NCBI RefSeq assembly: GCF_003573695.1
Contig: NC_039362.1
Span: 199,941,215-200,005,214, forward strand
DNA: 64,000 nucleotides
Direction: 5' to 3'
Source: Papaver somniferum
Lineage: Eukaryota > Streptophyta > Magnoliopsida > Ranunculales > Papaveraceae
This document shows positions 56,939 through 64,000 of this stretch, in pieces. The stretch's first letter is position 1, and the number at the start of each line of letters is the position of its first letter. A model generated the notes under the pieces. The model did no database searches and was not told where the DNA came from. It worked only from the letters and a program-made list of their open reading frames with translations. The position numbers and the translations under genes are program-made.

Positions 56939-59460
56939 TGAAAAAGCGGGGGTCTAACAACCACACCCAATATTTCGTTCGGCAATCTGTATGGACTAAC
57001 TCCAATATAATTCCAAGATAATCAACTAGACAGTTAGCCTCAATCAAGTAAAAATATCCAAGAGTTATATCAATTTATCAATACAACTTGCAATCGAACA
57101 GATAGAGATCTGCAAGCCTGATTGATATGAGAAATAACTTGATCGGTACCAAAGACTAATGTTCTAGTGTCAATCAATTTCAATCAACAACCAAAGGTCG
57201 AATTTACCAATTGATTAAACTACGCACAACCTGTGATATTTCAATTATATAGTCAAATATAATGCGGAAAAGAAATAACACATACACCAGAAGTTTTGTT
57301 AACGAGGAAACCGCAAATGCAGAAAAATCCCGGGACCTAGTCTAGATTTGAACACCACGCGGTATTAAGCCGCTACAGACACTAGCCTACTACAAGTTAA
57401 CTTCGGACTGGAATGTAGTTGATCCATAAACAAGTTTCACATTGATTAAGGTACATTCTTGTTCCTTACGTCTTTGAATCTCAGCAGGGATCTACGCACT
57501 TAATTCCCTTAGCTGATCTCACACACAACTAACAGTTGCTACCACCCAAAGTCGAAGAATTTATAAACAAATCTGTCTCCCACAAAAATACCCATGAAGT
57601 TTTTGTTCCTTCTTTTGATAAATCAAGGTGAACAATAACCAATTGATAATCCAGTCTTATATTCCCTAAGAACATCCTAGAAATATCAATCACCTCACAA
57701 TAACTAAATTATATGGTAGTAGAAAAATTTATTATGGAATCACAAAGAATGAGACGAAGAGATTTGTGATTAATTTTTATATCTTATCTATCAGAGATAA
57801 ATCTCGAGAAAATCTGAGAGAAGATAGTACTCAATACGATAAAACAAGTAAGGTCAAAATACGTAAATACAGAGAAAATAGTTGGGTCTGGCTTCAGAAT
57901 CCCAATGAAGTCTTCAAGTCGTTAACCTATAATAGTTTTAGAAAAAACCTAGGTTAAAGGAGAATCGACTTTAGTCGCAACTAGTATCACACAGAAGTGT
58001 GGGGATTAGGTTTTCCAATTGCTAGAGTTCTTCCTTATATAATATTTCAAATAAGGGTTTGATAGCTTAGAAACAAAGCTATCAATGCTCACTGTTAGAT
58101 GAAAACCTGATTTAAGATTCAAGCTACGTTTGCTTAAAACCAAAGCAATATATCTCCACCATTAGATGGTCTTAGCTTGTTACACACAAATGAAATATGC
58201 CTTCATTTAGATGTGGGTAACCGTACCTAAATGTGTATATTGAATTGGCTCAACAATAGTTAACCGAAGTTATCCATATGGACAGTTTTGTATTAACCAC
58301 ATTCATCTAACACTTCTATATCAAAGGATAATTAAATGAATTTAATTGTGTTACTCATAGGGTTGTTCAATTGTTTATATTCTCATACAAGTATACAAGA
58401 CACAATTGAAGCAAAATTGGATTTGATTCATGAGAATCAATTCATGAACATATAGCCACGGTTTGCAAAGATTGCATTCCTTAATTTATAAATGTATTTG
58501 TCCATGAGTATGATATCATACTTAACCGATTTTAGAACTTAACCAACTAAGTTTGCAAACGGGTAGCAAACTTAAGTTCCAGACTTTTGGTCTTGTCTGA
58601 CAGTTCGCAAACCTGTAGGCATACTGTCGTCCCGGACCTAACTCAGGTAGAACAGTTCGCATACTAGTATGCAAACTTGGTTCCTGGACTTTAACAGTTA
58701 AAAACGTTCGCATACTGGTATGCAAACTTGGTTTCCCGACCTGAATCATACAACACAGTTTGCATACTGGTATGCATACTGTGCTATATCCAGACAATGG
58801 TTAATTGTTCTAAACTCCAATTTCAATCATTGAAACATCCTTAGAACACGACAACGGCTATCTCACACATACCTTTAGCTCATAAGTAATTTTCAAGTGA
58901 TTGAATGGTCAATATGAAACATTCCGAGTCGACATCAAATGACTGTCTCACACAAATCATGTAAGATGTTTCAAGGAAATTTTCACATGATCATCTTTTG
59001 ACTTATTATTTAGCTTCCAACAAATAAGTTGTTTCCAACTAAACTCGTCAAAAATAATGATGAATGTAGCTAAAGCAAAAAGCTTCCAACACATATTTCG
59101 ACAAATAGAAAAGCGAGATAAACTCGACTCGAAATATCAAATGTGTATAATGTAAAAGTCTATATAGATATACAACTTAGTTTCATTAGGAGATAAAATA
59201 TAATAGACTTCTGAGTGATAGATAAGTTTTATTCTCCACATACCTTTTGTTGATGAAGTTCCTCTAAGCTCTCCTTAGTAGATATTCGTCTTCACTCGAT
59301 GAACGTCGTGAAGTATAAAGCTCAACTGCACATTCTATCTTAATCTGAGACATAGCTATAAGTAGACCAGAAACCAAAACTTGTAGTTTTGATCACCTAA
59401 ACATGAGAAACAAGCTTGAGATAACAACGCTTGCGAGTTTGACCGAGTAGTGCTCTAACA
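56939..59460 (-). repeat. Complete LTR of family B (2522 bp), outer end of the chain
   Basis: It starts TGAAAAAGCGGGGGTCTAAC and ends TGCTCTAACA. The next bases (GTTACAATCACC) are not a polypurine tract, so this is the outer 5' LTR. GCATACTGGTATGC-type repeats lie at 58658-58775. A minus-strand TATA-like stretch is near 58035 (CCTTATATAATA on the plus strand). Confidence 0.85.
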
Positions 59461-59604
59461 GTTACAATCACCACTACCACCACCACCATATTCACTAACT
59501 TCCCCATTGTTATTACTTTCGCCATTTTCATTTACTCCCCTCGATGTTACTACCGCCAGCGTGACTAACTTCGTCATAGTTTCCATCCTCACCACTGGTG
59601 ACAT
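59461..59604 (-). pseudogene. Possible truncated reading frame at the insertion point
   Basis: From the ATG at 59604 (minus strand) 48 codons stay open up to the LTR border, ending in an acidic/glycine-rich run (NNNGEVSEYGGGGSGDCN). The LTR then adds a stop at once (TGT TAG). It could be the beginning of a gene cut by the insertion or a chance frame in CCA-rich sequence. No domain was recognised. Confidence 0.2.
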
Positions 59605-59815
59605 GAATTCTATTGATTAACACCACTAGTATTTATAATATCTAGCCTTACTTTTATTTTAAACTCCAAGAAGATTTGCCTTAATTTGGATGTGTATGGA
59701 TTTATCCAAGTTCAAACTAGATGCACCAGCAAAATTTAATACATCCTTCACCATTTACACCACTAACACTACTCAAATTATATCTTGCAAATATCTTTGA
59801 AAAAGAAATTCAGTT
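59605..59815. other. Flanking sequence without features
   Basis: AT-rich unique-looking sequence. Nothing is recognised. Confidence 0.5.
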
Positions 59816-60212
59816 TGTCAATTTAACCAAATTCAACTAAATCGAAGAATAAAAAGGATGAAATTGGCTTAAACTTGGATGAAACCAAATTCAACTAAAT
59901 TTAAATCAGGATGAACTTGAACTTGGAAAGACCAATTCATTTAATCAAAGACAGATCCTGGCATAAACATAGATGAAACGAGATTCAATTCAACTCTATT
60001 TTAAACAGGATGAAACTAGTTTCATCACATCTTAAACATAGATGAAACTAAATTCAACCAATTCCAAAAACAAGATGAAACTTGCTTAAACTTGGAAAAA
60101 ACCAATTCAAACCAATCTAAAATAGGATGAAAGCATTTTCATTCCGACTTAAACACATATGAAACCAAATTCAATTCAACCCTATCTAAAACATGATGAA
60201 ACTAGTTATATG
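59816..60212. repeat. Degenerate minisatellite, unit about 65 bp
   Basis: Around six imperfect copies share GATGAAAC(C/T)AAATTCAA and AAACAGGATGAAACTAG. Start points are near 59830, 59877, 59968, 60045, 60110 and 60165. Spacing varies because of indels. Confidence 0.6.
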
Positions 60213-60866
60213 GATGGAGCTACCATATGGCCAAGGCTCTCCTACAGAAAACCCTAAGCATTCAAAGTCGTTAGATGGCCAAGGCTCTCCTACAGACAAC
60301 CATTAGATAATTAACCCTAATACAACATTACGGTTAATTATACTAATGAATGCTACTGCTAATCATTACTTATTACTATTTGTACTAATTGCACCCCATA
60401 AAACACTCCAAACACCCGGTGATTTGACAACCTCCTAGTTCTAAGCTTGAGAGGACAAGACTAGGGTATCTAAAACACAATTATTATGGAACTAACCATT
60501 AATTCCTACTTATCTGATTCTAGGAATTTTTTTAGAACGTCATTGACAATTCCATGCCAAAGATACGACTATAAATAAAAGTTTAAATCGATAATGTATA
60601 TGATTAGGGATATGCTTAGAGATCACTGATTTTTTGTGCATGAACATGACATAATTGTTTTTTATGGTCACGTTATTTCAGTTGTGTGGACAGGGCCAGG
60701 CAAGGTGATTTTACCGTTTGATATTCTTCCAAAACCTTATGATTCCTAATAATTTATATACTTGCTTTGGCTCCCAGTTCAACGAATCCCAAACACTTTA
60801 ATCTATTTTGTGACTTTGACTTCCCACTAGGCTATAATATGCATTCCACTTTAACATTAAGCATTA
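60213..60866. other. Flanking sequence with a short direct repeat
   Basis: ATGGCCAAGGCTCTCCTACA occurs at about 60227 and again at about 60274. Otherwise no feature is recognised. Confidence 0.5.
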
Positions 60867-60867
60867 A

Positions 60868-61180
60868 TAGTCCGTTCGTTCGGGAGAATTGGAATCCTAC
60901 GAACTCAATTACGGGGTAATCCAATTCTTGGAATTGGATTCCAAGAAATTTGATTTCAATCCAAAAAATTCATGTTCGGTTGAGATAATTCAATTATCTT
61001 TGTGATTATCTCGGAATCCAATTCTGTTGCATTATTGGACCAATGCAATGGAAATCGATCATTTTAGAGGGAATTGGATTCCTAGAAATTGAAATTCCCA
61101 ATTACATAGAATTCATTTGCCCCGTTCGGTTCAAGGAATTCGATTCCTAGGAATCCAATTCTCCCAATCGATCGGGTTGT
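60868..61180. mobile_element. MITE-like inverted-repeat element
   Basis: The left arm GTTCGGGAGAATTGGAATCC and the right arm (reverse complement GATTGGGAGAATTGGATTCC) form imperfect terminal inverted repeats. The inside is rich in GAATTGGATTCC palindromes. It is about 310 bp with no coding capacity. The target duplication could not be fixed, so the superfamily is open. Confidence 0.55.
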
Positions 61181-61735
61181 AAGATTTTCCTTATTTTACA
61201 ATCTGACATATTAGAGTAAACTAAATGTTTTAACTTTCTATAACGAAAATCTTGACATGGTATCAAAACCTCGTGGACAAAACTAAAATGTCAAAAATAC
61301 AAGTTGTAGTATTTTTCTTCTCTTAACATAGAAAAATGAAATGTTGGGTTCTTAGTGCTTCTTAATGAACAATCTGAAAAATGAGGTTAATTAGTTCATG
61401 TAAAAGCAATTATTTGTCTATTTTACAAATGGAGCTAGCCCTATGTCTTTTGCTTTTACACCAATTTCCCAAGAAAGTATTATTCATATTGATCTTTTCA
61501 TCCTTAGACAACCAATTTGGGCATAATATTGATTTTATCCAGGTAAATTGTTTGATGTGGGCATAATATATTCGTTTTAAAGGGTTTTCATTTTCAAGCT
61601 GAGAAAAAACTGACCATGTACATTGTAAACTGACATTCATACGTATGGGCATGGCAATATCAACAATCAACAAATGCGGGGACATGTTGCCTGCTCACAA
61701 AATACATGAAGAAACACTTGTTTTGGACTAACACC
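61181..61735. other. Flanking sequence without features
   Basis: AT-rich. Short open frames on both strands show no domain and overlap each other. Nothing is recognised. Confidence 0.5.
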
Positions 61736-61736
61736 A

Positions 61737-62046
61737 TATTTGTTTACTCCTGACTCATCTGAGTCGTCTGGATCTGAGTGAAATCACCTGACTCATTTGG
61801 TTCTGACTCAATATGTTTGTTTTGAGTCAGATCTGATTCATCTGACTCAAAAAACGTGAGTCATTAGTTTGGTCTCGTGAGTCAGGGATATTTTGTTACC
61901 CGACTCAAATTGGTCCGAATCAGGAATTATATCTGAATCAGAGGTCGAGTCAGATCTGACTCAAAATGCAAAACAAACGGTCTGACTGCTGACTCGGTCC
62001 GAGTCAGGGATTGACTCAGATCCAGACACCGGGTCAGCTTCAAACA
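61737..62046. mobile_element. MITE-like element rich in GACTCA motifs
   Basis: The left part TTGTTTACTCCTGACTCA ... CTGGATCTGAG and the right part (reverse complement TTTGTTTGAAGCTGACCC ... CTGGATCTGAGTCAAT) are inverted repeats. The inside has many GACTCA/TGAGTC copies on both strands. It is about 310 bp without coding capacity. It resembles hAT-type MITEs, but no 8-bp duplication was found. Confidence 0.55.
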
Positions 62047-62465
62047 AACAAGATGCAAGTGAAGGATAAAAATGTCAAGTACACTTTTGGCTGTATTTTC
62101 TTTTTGAGTTTTTTACTTACTATCTCTGAGCTTGTTTTTCTTATCAATTTTTCTTTTCTTTTACTCGTTTTGTAAACCCTTGTCTCTATTAAAATGGGTG
62201 GAAGTTGTAAATCTATGGAATGCCAGTTGAAAATGGCTAAAGATCTTGAGAAACAAGCCGATTTTTGGTTGAATCATTAGCTTAAAACCAAGTAATTTCG
62301 TGGAAGAAGCATGAGGGGTGACTGTAAGGGGTTCAAATCGAAGTCTGCGAAGATGATGAGTTTGGAGTTTTAGAGAGAATGCATGTGGAATCGGAGGTTC
62401 TAGCAAATTGAATTATGGGATTGAATTTTGGGTAAAGAATTGAACAACCAAATGCTCGTCAAGAT
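62047..62465. other. Flanking sequence without a supported gene
   Basis: Minus-strand frame 62161-62406 and a 28-codon plus-strand frame near 62193 are open but show no domain. Nothing further is recognised. Confidence 0.4.
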
Positions 62466-62469
62466 AGAT

Positions 62470-62955
62470 AGCGAGCTTAGAACAACCAAAGTGGGCGATC
62501 AAACCCATAAATATGGTCTAGCAACGAGACGCAGTGGGACGGACTAAAGAGCAAAAGCCTGACTATAACCAAATTCTGGATTATATTTGGTCTGGGATCA
62601 AACCCAAACCCAAATATAGTCGAACGAACTTAAAGTGTACGCTTGTTAACGGGCGAACATATAATATACGTTTCATGTGGGGCGGTTGTATAGTCCCCGT
62701 TTCATGAGTTGTTGTGTATGGATCACCTTATAACTTCGTCAGGCTACTTATCAGGCGTACATTATAAGCCCGCATAACATATGGTCTAACACTATATCTC
62801 CGCCTTATCATATGGTCTAACACTATATCTCCGCTTGATCATATATAATCCAGTACCGTAGCGTTAGAACACGGACTAAACCCAAATTTTGATCTTTTTT
62901 TTGCTCTTTACTCTTTGGTTTTGATCGCACCACTGCAGTTGCTCTTAGGGAGTAC
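62470..62955. mobile_element. Candidate MITE or decayed transposon
   Basis: GGGCGATCAAACCCA on the left and the right end (reverse complement GTGCGATCAAAACCAAAGAG) form a weak inverted pair. Inside, ATATGGTCTAACACTATATC is tandemly repeated at about 62779 and 62812. The ends are uncertain. Confidence 0.35.
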
Positions 62956-63062
62956 AAGAGAAGACAACACAGGACAAAGTTTCTTATTTAAAAGAGGTAG
63001 TTGGAATGTTAAAAGATAGACTCAGAACAGGGAATTGAAATGTTGGAAAAGAAAAGCAGAAG

Positions 63063-63456
63063 ATGAGATGGAGTTTACGGAGTCGGAGACACAGGGTGGA
63101 GGAAGGAAATCAATCTTTAAGAGGGTTACGAACTGAATCTTTTGGCACCAAAACTGATGGCAGGGTCAATATTGGTAATATGGTTCACCCGAAGATAATC
63201 TGTTGATTGAACTATTAATGTCACTTCATGGGAAATTTCAAAAATGTACACGCCCCAGGTATCAATGCTATGTAATTTTTGTTTGTATAATTTTATTTTT
63301 CAGTACGTCTATTGTTTCTCTATGTGCTTTTGTAGATGTTTTACAATATCCTATCATGTACTGGATTATGATAGAGCCGATAGTACATCTTCTTTGTCGT
63401 CTTTAGTAATGGCACTGGAAACACCAGTTGTTAGTTTAGATGGGATATGTGGATGA
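63063..63456 (+). CDS. Candidate 5' exons of an unrecognised plus-strand gene
   Basis: Exon candidate ending at 63258 (CCCCAG/GTATCA) reads EDNLLIELLMSLHGKFQKCT. Its open phase fits an exon starting at 63336 after TTTTGTAG, which reads CFTISYHVLDYDRADSTSSL then SSLVMALETPVVSLDG before a stop at 63454. Two ATGs upstream (63063 and 63069) open short frames (MRWSLRSRRHRVEEGNQ and MEFTESETQGGGRKSIFK), but joining them to the next exon needs an unproven intron. No domain is recognised. The agreement of splice phases is the main support. Confidence 0.3.
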
Positions 63457-63744
63457 TGGATGGTTTAGTGATTACCGGAGTGAATAAGTTCAATTATTTT
63501 TCATTTTATTACATATCATAGCATTGCGTGCACTAGAAGATGGACCCTGATTCTGTCACATTTTAATGTCTTAGCTGCGATACATCAATGATTTATGTTT
63601 TGTCATACATTGCTTAGTCCAAACTAAAATGAGCTTCTTTACCAGTTTACATAATCTTGGTTGCTTAAGTATATGCCTGTCAAATTTGTGAAAAATCGAT
63701 AATGACTTGTTATCATATATGTTATACTGTCGATTATTTTGCAG

Positions 63745-63944
63745 ACCCACATTGCTTAAGAAGTGTTTGAAGAGGCCATTATTATCACTTCAAAGAGATG
63801 AGGAATGTGCAGCAGGCTCTGACAGAGTCCTGCTAACTCCGTGGTCCCAATTCTGCTGCTCAGCTCAAAAAACATTTATAGGGCTCCTGAAAACCGCAAT
63901 TGGCCAAAGTGTCAGTCAAAAAGATGATTGGTACTATCTGAAAG
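63745..63944 (+). CDS. Coding exon of an unrecognised plus-strand gene
   Basis: The exon lies between TTATTTTGCAG and AAAG/GTAAAG, both strong splice sites. Only one of three frames is open. It reads PTLLKKCLKRPLLSLQRDEE, then RVLLTPWSQFCCSAQKTFIG and LLKTAIGQSVSQKDDWYYLK. Codon use and composition look like a real cellular protein, unlike the transposons to the left. The gene continues past the right edge. I could not name the family. Confidence 0.5.
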
Positions 63945-64000
63945 GTAAAGTTTCGAATCTCTTGTTATTTTGTGTAAATTAAATTCAGTTGGAAAGCATG

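Larger units (their letters stand above)
3023..59460 (-). mobile_element. Tandem chain of SIRE-like Copia units, family B, sharing LTRs
   Basis: Read on the minus strand, the chain is LTR - internal - LTR - internal - LTR - internal - LTR - internal. LTRs lie at 56939-59460, 46776-48836 (cut), 23260-34464 (interrupted) and 7617-8440 (cut). The LTR at 23260-34464 has a primer-binding site (23246-23257) on one side and the polypurine side of another internal region (34465 onward) on the other, so one LTR serves two units. Each intact unit is about 2.5 kb of LTR plus 3.4 kb of internal sequence. Internal regions keep only a shortened gag and no pol. The left end is lost under the family A insertion. 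The right end is at 59460/59461. Confidence 0.75.

Noticed and set aside
61410..61685. Overlapping open frames on both strands near 61381-61685
   Set aside because: There is no splice or start support and no domain; both strands are open by chance in AT-rich sequence.

Overview
The window is plant nuclear DNA, most likely from a eudicot with a large, repeat-filled genome. It holds SIRE-type Copia, Athila/Tat-type Gypsy and PIF/Harbinger elements, and the cellular-type coding pieces have short GT-AG introns. The style of the Copia LTRs made me think of Papaver (poppy), but I cannot prove that from sequence alone.

Layout. 1-3022: the 3' end of a plus-strand SIRE-like Copia (family A), inserted into a minus-strand SIRE-like family (family B). 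3023-59460: family B is a tandem chain in which single LTRs are shared by neighbouring internal regions (LTRs at 7617-8440, 23260-24929 plus 33629-34464, 46776-48836 and 56939-59460; internal units between and to the left). Into this chain were inserted a solo LTR of a related subfamily (3727-6256), a gag-only Gypsy (8447-16113), a PIF/Harbinger DNA transposon (16805-22135), a complete but pol-less family A Copia (24930-33628), a Tat-like Gypsy with gag-protease and an antisense spliced gene (35350-44270), and a broken Athila-like Gypsy (48890-54046). 59461-64000: less repetitive flank with a degenerate minisatellite, two or three MITE-like inverted-repeat elements, and candidate exons of an unrecognised plus-strand gene running off the right edge.

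The best-preserved coding unit is the PIF/Harbinger element. Its DDE transposase is intact across three exons with consistent splice phases, it keeps the 3' part of a Myb/SANT-like accessory gene, and its termini are 35-nt identical inverted repeats with a TTA target duplication. Between the left terminus and the Myb-like exons lie two exons of a host gene, the clathrin adaptor AP-2 sigma small subunit, with an intron between them: an apparent gene-fragment capture.

No reverse transcriptase, RNase H or integrase could be recognised in any of the seven LTR-element insertions, so all of them look dependent on proteins made elsewhere. Non-coding structures worth a second look are a series of about seven short hairpins in the family A element, with paired and G-U changes on the transcript strand, and a double hairpin conserved before the 3' LTR of two different Gypsy elements. 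No tRNA, rRNA or CRISPR was seen.
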